Origin: an uncultured Caulobacterales bacterium
GTDB taxonomy: Bacteria; Pseudomonadota; Alphaproteobacteria; Caulobacterales; Maricaulaceae
Length of the DNA stretch: 64,000 bases
Direction of reading: 5' to 3'
Assembly: GCA_947503715.1 (NCBI GenBank)
Contig: CANNER010000002.1
Location: forward strand, 248,001 to 312,000
The position numbers were made by a program, and so were the translations under genes. Position 1 is the first letter of the stretch. Each line of letters opens with the position of its first letter. Positions 36,959 through 46,420 of the stretch are shown here, one piece after another. The notes under the pieces are model-generated. The model was not told where the DNA came from, did no database searches, and saw only the letters and a program-made list of their open reading frames with translations.

Positions 36959-37462
36959 ATGAAAAGTTTTGACGGTATTTCCTTTTGGTGGGCGCTTATT
37001 GGCGGCGCTGTGCTCGCGCTGATATTGGGTGTGAGAAGCTGGTTGTCTTACCGCCAAGTCCGGGCGGATGCTAAAGACGATTATAGCTATAAGACGCAGC
37101 ACGGTATGATACCGGTCGGGCTGAGCCAAACGGAGTATGAGGCGATTTACGAACGCGTGCATGCGCCGCGCGCGCAGTTGCATATGTTTATCGGCCTTGT
37201 CGCCATTCTCATCGCGACACCGATTGCGATGCTGATTTTAGAACAGGGCCTGAACCTGATTTATAACTTGTCGGGACAGAGCCGCGTGATTGAGCCGGGC
37301 TTTCTGGTCTGGCAGTTTTTTATTTTTTTCGGCTTGCTCTTCACCTGGGTTGGCATCGCCTATCTCGTGGCGCGTCGCTACCACAGCCAAACACCGGGCA
37401 GCCTGCAATTCGAGATCGACCAGCATCTCTATGCCGGAACGGATTATGGTGAGCGCTTCTAG
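36959..37462 (+). CDS. membrane protein of unknown function, three helices
   Basis: 167 residues with three hydrophobic segments (about 8-28, 75-95 and 115-140). A cytosolic loop between the first two contains GMIPVGLSQTEYEAIYERVH. No family recognised. It converges on the TolB/TPR gene and their ends overlap by four bases. Composition is like the genome average, so it is likely an old resident gene. Confidence 0.7.
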   Translation: MKSFDGISFWWALIGGAVLALILGVRSWLSYRQVRADAKDDYSYKTQHGMIPVGLSQTEYEAIYERVHAPRAQLHMFIGLVAILIATPIAMLILEQGLNLIYNLSGQSRVIEPGFLVWQFFIFFGLLFTWVGIAYLVARRYHSQTPGSLQFEIDQHLYAGTDYGERF

Positions 37463-39426
37463 CTCTTCGCGTCTATGGCCAGCCAGCGCGGGTGATCCTG
37501 TAGCCTGTCATAGGCGGGGTCCTGTTCCAAAACGCGCAGGATATGCGGTCCGGTCAGGCCGACGAGCTTTTCAATAAAATCAAAAGCGCGCTCTGTTTCG
37601 CCAATCCGGATCAGCGCAATCGCAATATCCGCATAAGCGGAAATGCCGGCAATCGCATCCTCGCTCGCGCGGTCGCCATAGCTCTCCGCCAAGGCCAGAA
37701 CCCGCTCACGCTCATCCAACCAAGCGGCCACGAGAATGAAGCGCGAATAAGCGGGGTTCTCCCAATCCACCTCCGGGTCGTAATAGGCGCGGAGCGAGGA
37801 TTTTAATTGCGTAATATCTTCCGCGGGCCTTTCCAAAATACCGGAAACATTTAATTCCGCGAGTATCCTGTCCCGGGTCGTTGCTGCTGTGGGGACGGGC
37901 CATGACTCCAAAGCCGCCCGGACATTGTTCGGGTCACGCGTCGCGAGGGCATAGTTGACCGCGTCATAGGGCAGAAATTCTGCGAGCGGCTGAAAGCGCA
38001 ACAAGGCTTGTTCACTTCGTCCGCCAAATTGCGCAATAGCGGCCCCAAAGGCGGCGCCTTGCAAACTCTCAGGATCCATCGCGCGGGCTTTATCCATCAG
38101 GTTTTCAGCCTTACTGTCCTGTCCCATCAACGCATAGGTCAGGGCCAGTTCCGGCACGAGATAATAGGAGAGCGGGTCAAGACGCCGGGCCTTTTCCAAT
38201 CCATTGGCGGCCGTTTCAAAATCGCCCAGACTGCGCGTGATAAAAGCTTTCCCGGCCAGCGCATCGACATTTCCGGGCGCAACCGTGAGGGCCTTATCAA
38301 ACGCGGCATCGGCCGCCCGCAAATCACCTTCACCCCAATATTTATAAAAGGCATCCCAGATGAGTGTATCCGGTAAGTTCGCCCCAAATGTTTTTGCGCG
38401 GTCCAATGCCGCTTGCGCAGCTTCGCGTTCGACAGGTTGCCGACCGTGCAGACGATAGAGTGCGAGACGGGCCTTGGCTTTTCCGGCCCAGCTTTCCGCA
38501 TAGGTCGGATCGAGGGCAAGGGCTTTCTCGTAAAGTCGGATAGCGGCGCGGAGATCATCTTCTTTCTGTTCGCCTGGCTGGTTGAGAAGTTGGGCCTGAA
38601 TATAAAGCTCATAGGCGTCGACATTTTCTGTTGGACGCGCCGCTCGTTCGCCCTCCAGCAAGACACCTTCCAATGATCCCGCAATAACGCGCGTAATCTC
38701 GGCCTGAATATCGAATATATTTTCCGCGCTCAGGGGGCGGTCATAACTTTCTGCCCAAATCTGACGATCATTTCCGCCGTCAATTAATTGCACGGAGATA
38801 CGAACGCGCTCACCGGACCGCTGAACGGCCCCTTCGAGGACGGTACCGACGCCCAGCTCTGTCGCAATATCGGGAACGCGTTTATCCGTGTCGCGATACC
38901 CCATGACGGATGTCCGGGAAATCACGTCCAATCCCGTAACGCGGGACAGCGCGGTCAGGAGTTCATCATGAATGCCGTCCGCAAAGAACGCATCAGAAAC
39001 AGCTTCGCTTCTATTTTCAAACGGTAACACGGCGAGGGATTTGCCGCTTGTCGTCACCACGAGTGTGGGGGCAGCGCGGTCCGGTTTTACGCGATCAAAA
39101 ATAAGGATGCCCGCGACCAGCAACAGTCCAACAAAAATTGCGATATCAAGACGCTTGCCCGTGGTTTCCGCAATCGAATCGTCTTTTGAGACAATTTCAG
39201 TGCGCTTAAAACCTTCGGGCGTGAGCTCAAATGCCCAAGCCAAGATTGCGACAATAGGCAGGCCCATCATGGCCAGAGAAATCACAAAGGCGTCGAACCA
39301 ATCCGGCAGGTTCATCACGCTTTCCAGCGTAAAGGCCGTCTGCACGAGGAACCAAGCCGCCACGACATAGGCCCCGCAAACACGAAACACGTTCCGCCGC
39401 CGAAGTTCAGCAAAAATTTTAATCAT
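37459..39426 (-). CDS. membrane-anchored TolB-like/TPR protein
   Basis: 655 residues. Three N-terminal membrane segments (about 15-35, 45-65 and 93-110) are followed by a TolB-N-like domain (about 130-240: AVLPFENRS, FADGIHDELLTALSRV, ISRTSVMGYR) and about ten TPR-like helical repeats to the end. The same architecture occurs in proteins often annotated as adenylate-cyclase-like TPR regulators, but no cyclase or DNA-binding domain is present here. Probably a periplasmic protein-interaction scaffold. Confidence 0.8.
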   Translation of the reverse strand: MIKIFAELRRRNVFRVCGAYVVAAWFLVQTAFTLESVMNLPDWFDAFVISLAMMGLPIVAILAWAFELTPEGFKRTEIVSKDDSIAETTGKRLDIAIFVGLLLVAGILIFDRVKPDRAAPTLVVTTSGKSLAVLPFENRSEAVSDAFFADGIHDELLTALSRVTGLDVISRTSVMGYRDTDKRVPDIATELGVGTVLEGAVQRSGERVRISVQLIDGGNDRQIWAESYDRPLSAENIFDIQAEITRVIAGSLEGVLLEGERAARPTENVDAYELYIQAQLLNQPGEQKEDDLRAAIRLYEKALALDPTYAESWAGKAKARLALYRLHGRQPVEREAAQAALDRAKTFGANLPDTLIWDAFYKYWGEGDLRAADAAFDKALTVAPGNVDALAGKAFITRSLGDFETAANGLEKARRLDPLSYYLVPELALTYALMGQDSKAENLMDKARAMDPESLQGAAFGAAIAQFGGRSEQALLRFQPLAEFLPYDAVNYALATRDPNNVRAALESWPVPTAATTRDRILAELNVSGILERPAEDITQLKSSLRAYYDPEVDWENPAYSRFILVAAWLDERERVLALAESYGDRASEDAIAGISAYADIAIALIRIGETERAFDFIEKLVGLTGPHILRVLEQDPAYDRLQDHPRWLAIDAKS

Positions 39427-39509
39427 GGCGTTGCCCCACTCTTGAGCTTCTGACTATCATGTGAGGCGGTGGGAGTCTCTAAAAAGCCTCTCAACTCTAG
39501 CGGGCTATA

Positions 39510-40316
39510 TTAAAAGCCGAGAACGTCCCGCATATTGTAAAGACCTTTGGGTTTTCCATGTGTCCAAAGCGCAGCATCCACCGCGCCACGGGCAAAGACA
39601 GACCGGTCAAAGGCGTCATGCCCCAATGTGATCATTTCCAGATGGGAGGCCAGTCGCACTTCATGTCGCCCCACAACACCGCCGCCGCGAAGAGTCGCAA
39701 AGCCGATTTCGTCGTCTTGACGTTCGCCCGTGACGCCTTCGCGGGAGAGGACAGCGGCTTCTTCAAAAGCGAGCCCGCGCCCCTTGGCGGAAGCTTCGCC
39801 GAGTAGGAGGGCCGTGCCGGACGGCGCATCAACCTTGTAACGGTGGTGCATTTCCAGAATTTCAATATCCCAGCCCGTGCCGAGCTTTTCCGTCGCGATT
39901 TCCACAAGTGCGGCGAGGGCCGTCACGCCGGGAGAGAAATTGCCGGACCTGAGAAGCGCAATGCTTTCCGAGGCGGCTTCCAACGCGTTGTTTTCTGTCT
40001 CGGTAAATCCTGTCGTCCCGGAAACCATGGCCTTACAGCGATGGTTATGCATGGCCAGCGCCGTATCAATGGAGGCTTTCGGCGCGGAGAAGTCAATCAG
40101 GACATCGCATTGATCAAGTGCGGTCGAAAGGTCAGAGCCGAGTTTGACGCCCAGTGTCCCGACGCCTGCCAAAGCTCCTGCATCCTGTCCGATAGCGTCA
40201 GAGGCGGGCGCGGTCAGGGCCGCTGTCAACCGCGCGCGTGGCACTTGCGCCATGGCCCTGATAACGGCCACACCCATGCGGCCATCCGCGCCTAATATTC
40301 CGATATCAACAGTCAT
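39510..40316 (-). CDS. dapB: 4-hydroxy-tetrahydrodipicolinate reductase
   Basis: Lysine/diaminopimelate pathway. The nucleotide-binding loop is GILGADGRMGVAV and the catalytic His and Lys lie in EMHHRYKVDAPSGTA, the DapB signature. 268 residues is typical. Monocistronic or with the IalB-like gene 26 bp upstream. Confidence 0.95.
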   Translation of the reverse strand: MTVDIGILGADGRMGVAVIRAMAQVPRARLTAALTAPASDAIGQDAGALAGVGTLGVKLGSDLSTALDQCDVLIDFSAPKASIDTALAMHNHRCKAMVSGTTGFTETENNALEAASESIALLRSGNFSPGVTALAALVEIATEKLGTGWDIEILEMHHRYKVDAPSGTALLLGEASAKGRGLAFEEAAVLSREGVTGERQDDEIGFATLRGGGVVGRHEVRLASHLEMITLGHDAFDRSVFARGAVDAALWTHGKPKGLYNMRDVLGF

Positions 40317-40342
40317 GGCGGGGCTTTAACCCGCAGACAGGT

Positions 40343-40846
40343 TTAGGCGCAAGCGGCTTTGGCCGAGCGCAGCGCGGCCGTGACGCCCTTGAGTGAGAAC
40401 TGATAGCTCGTGTTTGTGCCGCGCTCGGAGACGGCAGAGACGGTCATGGTCGCACCCGCCCGCATTTTAGAGACGAGCTTTTTCTCATCAGCCCGGGAAT
40501 CGACAAAGGCGTCCCGCGCGGCGGCATACATGTTCAGGGAGGTCGACCCCACGCGGGCTTTCGGGGCGCGGGTCGTTTTGAGATTATAGCCTGCGAGGAA
40601 GGAGGGTTGCTCAATGGCCGTCCCGTTCTTCCAATTGGACACCATAAAATAGACATCGCCGTGATTGACATTGCTGGGCGATTCCGTCTTGGCCTTTGTC
40701 AGGGCAAAACAGACTTTATCGGACCCGGCCCCGCGTGTGTAAACGGACCAATCACCATGCGTTTTATTCAGCTTTGGCGTTGAGGCCTGCGCCGTCATGG
40801 GGACAGCAAAGGTGAGGGCGAGCGGGAGAAGGAAGAGAGCTTTCAT
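40343..40846 (-). CDS. IalB-like (invasion-associated locus B) family protein
   Basis: Secreted protein with signal peptide (MKALFLLPLALTFAV, cut near AQAS). The mature part has THGDWSVYT, the hallmark start of the IalB domain, and a C-terminal Cys paired with Cys near KVCFALT. ATG 40846 is preferred because the frame before it (7 codons) precedes the signal peptide without purpose. The role in free-living alphaproteobacteria is unclear. Confidence 0.78.
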   Translation of the reverse strand: MKALFLLPLALTFAVPMTAQASTPKLNKTHGDWSVYTRGAGSDKVCFALTKAKTESPSNVNHGDVYFMVSNWKNGTAIEQPSFLAGYNLKTTRAPKARVGSTSLNMYAAARDAFVDSRADEKKLVSKMRAGATMTVSAVSERGTNTSYQFSLKGVTAALRSAKAACA

Positions 40847-40909
40847 AATGGAACCATAGTGCGGCAAACGTTATTAATCGCGGGTTAAATACAGTGTCGC
40901 GCCACTCGA

Positions 40910-42274
40910 TTATTTGTCCTTAATATAGGCTTTTGTTTGTCGGGTCAGATGAAATGTGCGGTAGAGTGCATAGGCGGAGACACAGGCACTACCGATCACA
41001 ATCATTAGGAACGGCGCCTTGGGTGGCATGGCGAGGGCCGCCATTCCGATGAGGCCGAATGTCAGCAGATTCACGGCTGTATTATAGAGCACAGAGCCCG
41101 CACTCATGAGCTGCGCGCGGATGCGCGGATGCGCGCGGCGCTGGGCCATGGCCTGTAAGGGCACGACGAACATGCCGTTAAAGATGGACGACGCCGCCAC
41201 CGCGCCTAAAAATGCGGGCGTGTTTGGGTGAGAGAGAAAGTCTTGATAGGTGCCTTTCCCGATCTCTCCGTCAAAAACGGGAATTGGAAGGAGGTAGATC
41301 AGCAGCGCTGAAATCGTCACGCCCACAATACCAAGTGTGACGAGGCGGATGGCTTCCGGTCCCCAGATTTTCATATTCCCAATCACCATTGTCAGGATGG
41401 ACCCAATAAAGATGGCAATGGTTGAGCTGGCCATGATGAGCATAAATACGGTCGCATCATACCCCATGACCCGCGCGATGAAATTTGGGAAAGCGGTGAG
41501 GAAGATTGTCGATAACCCGTAAAACCAGGCGATGCCCAACCAAGGTCGCAGGACCTCGGGGTGTTCAAAAATTTTCTTCACGACGTTCCAGATCGCCGTG
41601 ACGGGATTATAATCGACTTTTAAATTGGGATTGGGTGCCGCTGCGGGGGGGCAGGCTTCTGCCGCTAACCAGCCTATGATGGCTAAGCCGAATAAAAGAG
41701 CGGCCAAAATCATGGGCTGCGTCGTCGCCAATAATGTGCCGATAATCGTGCCCAATAAAAGGATCGCAAATTGTGTGCCCGACAGCAACGCATTGCCGCG
41801 GATGAGCTCATCACTGTCCAGCCATTGCGGCATGACGGCGTTTTTCGTCGGCGCAAAAAACGCCGATTGCGTGCCCATCATGGCCAGCGTGATCGCAAGG
41901 ATTGTGATATTTTGCAGCAGAAAGCCCAAACCCGCGAGGAGCATGATGAGAACTTCCGCACGTTTGATCCAGCGGAAGATAACACCGCGATCGACCTTAT
42001 CCGCAATTTGTCCGGCAATCGCACAAAAGATGAGGAAGGGGCCCGTAAAAATCAGCGACGCGACGGGGACCTTTATGGCTTCCGGCAGGCCGGGCAGAAA
42101 TTCAAAGGCCGGATTAATGAGCGCCACATAGGTGATCAGTGCGATTAGGGCGTTTTTCAGCGCATTGTCATTAAACGTCCCGGCTTCGAACAGAATATAG
42201 AGCGGCGCGAAGCGGCGGGAGAGCAGGAGCGGGCGGCGTTTTGTTTCAACCGCCATGAGTTTCGTTTTTGACAT
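40910..42274 (-). CDS. LplT-like MFS transporter (probable lysophospholipid flippase)
   Basis: Twelve membrane helices over 454 residues. The N-terminal FAPLYILFEAGTFNDNALKNAL resembles the GAFNDN start of LplT and of the transporter half of LplT-PlsC-Acs fusion proteins. Its partner, a PlsC-like acyltransferase, lies 9 bp upstream in the same operon, which supports a role in import and re-acylation of lysophospholipid. Substrate not shown by sequence alone. Confidence 0.8.
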   Translation of the reverse strand: MSKTKLMAVETKRRPLLLSRRFAPLYILFEAGTFNDNALKNALIALITYVALINPAFEFLPGLPEAIKVPVASLIFTGPFLIFCAIAGQIADKVDRGVIFRWIKRAEVLIMLLAGLGFLLQNITILAITLAMMGTQSAFFAPTKNAVMPQWLDSDELIRGNALLSGTQFAILLLGTIIGTLLATTQPMILAALLFGLAIIGWLAAEACPPAAAPNPNLKVDYNPVTAIWNVVKKIFEHPEVLRPWLGIAWFYGLSTIFLTAFPNFIARVMGYDATVFMLIMASSTIAIFIGSILTMVIGNMKIWGPEAIRLVTLGIVGVTISALLIYLLPIPVFDGEIGKGTYQDFLSHPNTPAFLGAVAASSIFNGMFVVPLQAMAQRRAHPRIRAQLMSAGSVLYNTAVNLLTFGLIGMAALAMPPKAPFLMIVIGSACVSAYALYRTFHLTRQTKAYIKDK

Positions 42275-42283
42275 GATCTTCGC

Positions 42284-43102
42284 CTATCCCGCTTCCGCTT
42301 CAGCGTCTACGTTTTCTCTGGCCAGTCTCTTGGCCTCCGCAACGTGGTTTTCGCGAAGCTGTCCAATATCGTCCGGGTTCAACGCGCCGAGATCATCAAG
42401 ATCCAGCAACGCGATGGAGCGGCTCTCAATCCGGTCTTGGAGGAGGTTCATAAAATCATCTTTTTCCATGCCGGGTGGGATCGGTTCCAGAAATTCAACC
42501 GTGGCCTTGCCCGGATATTTTTTCCAATCTGTCTGGTTCCAGCGCTGGCCCAGCGTATTGGCGACGGGGACGACGGGACAATCGAAATCCTGTTGCAAGT
42601 GCCAAATGCCTTTGCGGTATTTATGGTGGGTTCCGATCTGGCTCAGGTGACCTTCCGGAAAAATGAGGAGACGGCGGCCTTCGCGTTTCACCCGCGCGGC
42701 CTCGCGCTCCATCTTTTTCTGGCTGTCAGAGCCCCCGCAACTGTCAATTATAACGGCGTTCATTTTCGTCAGGATACGTTTCAGGCCCCAGACTTTTTCG
42801 AGATGATCGCCCGTGACGAAAGACAGGTCTTTGAACTGTGAGAAGATGACAAATCCATCGCCGTAAGATTGGTGTTTTGCTGCGATGATAACGGGGCCAT
42901 CCTGCGGGATATTCTCGCGACCCAGCACCTGAATATCCATCCCGCCAATATGTTTCATGCCCCAGACCATCACCTTTGTATAACGCCGTAGCGCCGCCAT
43001 CAGCGCGCCGCGACCGGGAATGAAGGAAAAGAGGAGGCAGGAGATGACATAAATAAATGTCACGCTGTAAGAGAAGATATTGAAAATTAAGGATCGCATC
43101 AC
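42284..43102 (-). CDS. 1-acyl-sn-glycerol-3-phosphate acyltransferase (PlsC-like)
   Basis: Membrane acyltransferase. The HX4D motif is H77 to D82 in KHQSYGDGF, and the second block is FPEGHLSQIG in place of FPEGTRS. One N-terminal membrane segment is present; 272 residues. Coupled with the LplT-like gene and overlapping the TetR stop by four bases, so one operon: regulator, acyltransferase, transporter. Confidence 0.88.
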   Translation of the reverse strand: MMRSLIFNIFSYSVTFIYVISCLLFSFIPGRGALMAALRRYTKVMVWGMKHIGGMDIQVLGRENIPQDGPVIIAAKHQSYGDGFVIFSQFKDLSFVTGDHLEKVWGLKRILTKMNAVIIDSCGGSDSQKKMEREAARVKREGRRLLIFPEGHLSQIGTHHKYRKGIWHLQQDFDCPVVPVANTLGQRWNQTDWKKYPGKATVEFLEPIPPGMEKDDFMNLLQDRIESRSIALLDLDDLGALNPDDIGQLRENHVAEAKRLARENVDAEAEAG

Positions 43103-43698
43103 GCATCCTCCAAAACGGCCATCACAGCCCGCTCAAAATTCGGAATATAATCAGATAAAGGTCCGGTCAGAACGCCCGCGACTTTTGACTGCGCCGTTTG
43201 CAGCACAACACCCAGCGCCATAGAGGCGAGAATTTCCGGCGGCAGACTATTCGGCAGTCGGCCCGCACCCTGATTGAACGCGACGAGGTCTGCTGCCGCC
43301 TTTAATGGGCTATCATCCGTCAAGTTCGGGAAACGGTGCATATAGAGCAGGTGATAGGCGAAAAGCGCCCAATCCTCATCGGCCAGCGCCGCATAATCGC
43401 GTACAATATCGGTTACGGCCGCGTCCAGACTCTGATCCGCATGCCCTCGCACGAGTTCCGTGAGCCGCGTATGAATGGCGAGCATGAGGGTCCGCGCGAG
43501 GTCGTCTTTCGATTTGAAATGACGGTAGAGCAGACCCTCACTGACGCCCGCAAGCGCCGCGAGGGATTTGGTCGACACGCCTTCGATCGATTTCTCAATG
43601 AACAAGGTCAGGGCCGCGCGTTCAATCCGGGCCTTGGCCGTACCGGGCGCGGCCGTGACGCCGCGCTCATCGCTGATAATCTCTCGCATTTGGGACAT
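43099..43698 (-). CDS. TetR/AcrR family transcriptional regulator
   Basis: N-terminal TetR helix-turn-helix (about 25-70: RIERAALTLFIEKSIEG, LAGVSEGLLYRHFKSKDDL), then a helical ligand-binding domain. Divergent from an SDR dehydrogenase gene and first in the phospholipid operon. Two copies of a palindrome lie in the 278-bp spacer; these are its probable operators, so it likely controls itself and the SDR gene, perhaps in response to a fatty-acyl ligand. Confidence 0.88.
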   Translation of the reverse strand: MSQMREIISDERGVTAAPGTAKARIERAALTLFIEKSIEGVSTKSLAALAGVSEGLLYRHFKSKDDLARTLMLAIHTRLTELVRGHADQSLDAAVTDIVRDYAALADEDWALFAYHLLYMHRFPNLTDDSPLKAAADLVAFNQGAGRLPNSLPPEILASMALGVVLQTAQSKVAGVLTGPLSDYIPNFERAVMAVLEDA

Positions 43699-43737
43699 AC
43701 CTTTGCCGGACGGTTGGGTGTAGCTTCATCCAGCGTG

Positions 43738-43757
43738 TAAGTGATTAATCACATATA
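43738..43757 (+). promoter_or_regulatory. putative TetR operator 1
   Basis: Contains the perfect 12-bp palindrome GTGATTAATCAC (43741-43752) in the context AGTGATTAATCACATAT, about 40 bp before the TetR start. A near copy lies 104 bp away in inverted orientation. Confidence 0.6.
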
Positions 43758-43839
43758 GTCAAATCTATATTTAAACTCAGTTTGTCAAATCGATTTCGCT
43801 CGAAGCTTCAGCCGAAAAAAAATGGAACACCTCGAGTGC

Positions 43840-43859
43840 AATATGTGAGTAATCACTCT
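43840..43859 (-). promoter_or_regulatory. putative TetR operator 2
   Basis: Minus-strand sequence AGTGATTACTCACATAT differs from operator 1 at one base in 17. It lies about 120 bp before the SDR start, with its ATAT side facing operator 1. Confidence 0.6.
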
Positions 43860-43976
43860 ATACTCGCTCTGGCACGTTTATTGCCGCGCTATTCAGGAAA
43901 TACGCTTGATATCGGTGGATGAAATCGGCACGTCATACCGCAAGATCAAAAACGAACTCCACAACGAGGCCTCCCC

Positions 43977-44762
43977 ATGAAACTCTCCAACTCAATCTCA
44001 GCTATTGTCACAGGCGGGGCATCCGGTCTCGGTGAGGCGACAGCTCGCGCATTGGCCGCCAAAGGCGTCAATGTCGGTATTTTCGATATGAATGAAGAGC
44101 GTGGCGAGTTGGTTGCGAAGGAAATCGGCGGAACATTTGCCAAGGTCAATGTCTCAAACGAGCCCAGCGTTGATGCGGGTTTTAGTTTCGTCCGCGCCGC
44201 AAATGGCACGGAACGCATTCTCATCAATTGCGCAGGCATCGGCCTTGGCATGAAAACAGCCAGCCGCAAACGCGATACGGGCGAAATCGTCGCCCATGAT
44301 GTCGCCGCCTATAAACGTGTCATCGACATCAACCTGTTCGGCAGCTTTCTCTGCGCCTCAAAATCCGCCGCCGCGATGATGGCCCTGGAACCAACTGACC
44401 CGGACGGGGAGCGCGGTGTTATCATCAACACAGCTTCTGTCGCCGCGCAAGACGGTCAGATTGGGCAGCTCGCCTATGCTGCGTCCAAAGGCGGCATCCT
44501 GTCTATGGCGCTTCCCATGGCACGGGATTTGGGGCGTGAAGGCATCCGTGTAAACACAATCCTACCCGGCTTTTACGAAACCCCGATTTATGAGCAGATG
44601 AAACCGGAAGTGAAAGAAAGCCTTCGTGCCCATGTTCAATTCCCCAACCGTTTCGGACAACCGCATGAGTTCGGTGAAGTCGCGCTCTTTATGTGTGAGC
44701 ACGCCTATATAAACGGTGAATATATCCGCACAGACGCCGGTGCGCGCATGCCACCACGATGA
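43977..44762 (+). CDS. short-chain dehydrogenase/reductase (3-hydroxyacyl-CoA dehydrogenase type)
   Basis: Classical SDR of 261 residues. The NAD-binding TGGASGLGEA (about 11-20), INCAG, catalytic Ser in NTASV and YAASK are present, and FDMNEE suggests NAD preference. The pattern is close to type II 3-hydroxyacyl-CoA dehydrogenases (HSD10-like). With an adjacent divergent TetR gene this suggests lipid or fatty-acid turnover. Its TGA overlaps the next start (ATGA). Confidence 0.85.
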   Translation: MKLSNSISAIVTGGASGLGEATARALAAKGVNVGIFDMNEERGELVAKEIGGTFAKVNVSNEPSVDAGFSFVRAANGTERILINCAGIGLGMKTASRKRDTGEIVAHDVAAYKRVIDINLFGSFLCASKSAAAMMALEPTDPDGERGVIINTASVAAQDGQIGQLAYAASKGGILSMALPMARDLGREGIRVNTILPGFYETPIYEQMKPEVKESLRAHVQFPNRFGQPHEFGEVALFMCEHAYINGEYIRTDAGARMPPR

Positions 44763-45061
44763 AATACGTTTGTACGGCCCTTCTACTCGCTGTCGCATCT
44801 ATCTTTATTGGCTGTGGCAGCAGTCCGCGTTCAAAACCAATTGATCCAAAATAACAAAACGGCCGTTACCTGGCGGCCTGTGAGGTTGGGGGCGGAGCGG
44901 CCTGTTTCGCGCTGGGCAAAAATATTGCTATTGGCAGTGAGGCTCATAAATATTTTGTGGCGGGCTGCGAGGCGGGTCATATGAGATCCTGCGAGATACA
45001 GGACCAGTTGATCAATGATGCGGCCGATGCCTTGGTCCGATCCATATACGGAGATGAGTAA
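44759..45061 (+). pseudogene. Sel1-like repeat lipoprotein interrupted by an in-frame TAA
   Basis: Starts with ATG overlapping the SDR stop and encodes a lipoprotein signal MKYVCTALLLAVASIFIGC. After 31 codons a TAA (44852-44854) stops it. The same frame then continues open for 68 codons with NGRYLAACEVGGGAACFALG and YFVAGCEAGHMRSCE, the paired Ala-Cys-Gly pattern of Sel1-like repeats, to a stop at 45059-45061. One nonsense change, such as CAA or AAA to TAA, would explain it. No restart signal is seen after the stop. Otherwise a 31-residue lipoprotein would remain. Confidence 0.7.
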
Positions 45062-45130
45062 GCCCGTTATATAATTTGATGCTTGCCGAAACGCTGCGCT
45101 CCCCTTAGCCGTTTATTGAGGGAGAACGTT

Positions 45131-46369
45131 ATGATTATACGTCGACAATTCATTGCGGGCTTGGCCGTCGCGACCGGAACTTTGGCCGCCTGCCAACCCA
45201 GCTCCACTGCACAATCGTCTGAGAAAAAAACAAGCAGAACAACAAGTCGGTCAGCCGGAACACGCCTAACGCAAGAGATGTTGGAAGATGCGCTGACTGG
45301 CAGTTCCTATCTCGGTTGCGGCGGGGGCGGTGGACTGCAAGAGGCGCGAGATTTAATTGCCGGCGACCTCGCCTCAGGACATATTTTCAAATCAATCACT
45401 GTGGATGAATTATCTGACACTGACCGTGTTGCCTGTCCTTATGGCCTGGGCAGTATTGCACCGGGAACGGAGATGTCCAAAACGCTCGACGCGCTGGATG
45501 ACCGTATAGACGAACCCGTCCAAGCGGCATTTGAGCTTCTTGAGCGTCACCTTGAAACAAAATTTTCCGGCGTCATTCTCGGTGAGATCGGTCCGCTGAG
45601 TTTGGCGGAAGGCCTCTCTATTGCAGCGCGCCTGGGTGTGCCGGCTTTGGATGCGGATACGGTTGGTCGTGCCACACCTGAAATCAATCAGCATTCCGTT
45701 CGCGTTGCGGGCTATCCCTTAACGCCGGCGGCGGGTGCTACGCAATTCGGGGATGAAGTTATTGTCGGCAAGCTGGGACAGCCGTCGCGCGGAGAGGATA
45801 TTTTTCGAGCTCTGTCTGTTGCCAGCGGCATAATCGGCGTCGTCGACGCGCCGATTACCGGGGATATTGCAAAACGTAAGGGCACGCTCGTCACGGGGAG
45901 TTTAACGCTCGCGATGGATATAGGGCGCGCCGTAAGAGAGGCCAAAGCCGCCGGAATAGACCCAATTGAGGCGGCAAGGGTCGCAGGTGACGGCTATAAA
46001 TTATTCGAAGGGCGCGTCGGAAGGTCAAACTGGGCCGATGCGGATGGATTTTTGGAAGGTGATGTGATTGTAGCGGGCACCGGGCCTTACGCGGGTCAAT
46101 CCCTCCACCTCGATTACAAAAATGAGCACTTGGTCGCCAAGCGTAACGGCAAGACTATCGCAACCTGTCCCGACCTCATTACAATGATCGATAAAGCAAC
46201 AGCCGACGGTATTAACAATCCTGATTTCATTGAGGGTCAAGAGGTTGCCATCCTCGGTTTCCGATGTGATCCCCTCTGGCGGACGGAGGCAGGCCTAGAG
46301 GTCTTTTCGCCCAGCTATTTTGGATATGATGAAGATTACGTGCCGATTGAAACGAGACTTGGAATCTAG
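45131..46369 (+). CDS. DUF917 (S-methyl thiohydantoin desulfurase-like) protein with Tat-lipoprotein signal
   Basis: ATG 45131 has GGGAGAA upstream and begins MIIRRQFIAGLAVATGTLAAC: twin-arginine (RRQFIAG) and lipobox (TLAAC) together, predicting folded export and lipid anchoring. The mature protein is a full DUF917 domain: YLGCGGGGGLQEARDLI at the start, GEIGPLSLAEG, and the C-terminal PSYFGYDEDYVPIE. Relatives known to me lack signals and work in the cytosol, so the location is odd. A longer frame reaches back to 45083 but has no use. Confidence 0.8.
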   Translation: MIIRRQFIAGLAVATGTLAACQPSSTAQSSEKKTSRTTSRSAGTRLTQEMLEDALTGSSYLGCGGGGGLQEARDLIAGDLASGHIFKSITVDELSDTDRVACPYGLGSIAPGTEMSKTLDALDDRIDEPVQAAFELLERHLETKFSGVILGEIGPLSLAEGLSIAARLGVPALDADTVGRATPEINQHSVRVAGYPLTPAAGATQFGDEVIVGKLGQPSRGEDIFRALSVASGIIGVVDAPITGDIAKRKGTLVTGSLTLAMDIGRAVREAKAAGIDPIEAARVAGDGYKLFEGRVGRSNWADADGFLEGDVIVAGTGPYAGQSLHLDYKNEHLVAKRNGKTIATCPDLITMIDKATADGINNPDFIEGQEVAILGFRCDPLWRTEAGLEVFSPSYFGYDEDYVPIETRLGI

Positions 46370-46420
46370 GTCGAACTTGAATACCGATATTTCGTCAAAC
46401 TTCGGGGAGGTTGGGTAGAC

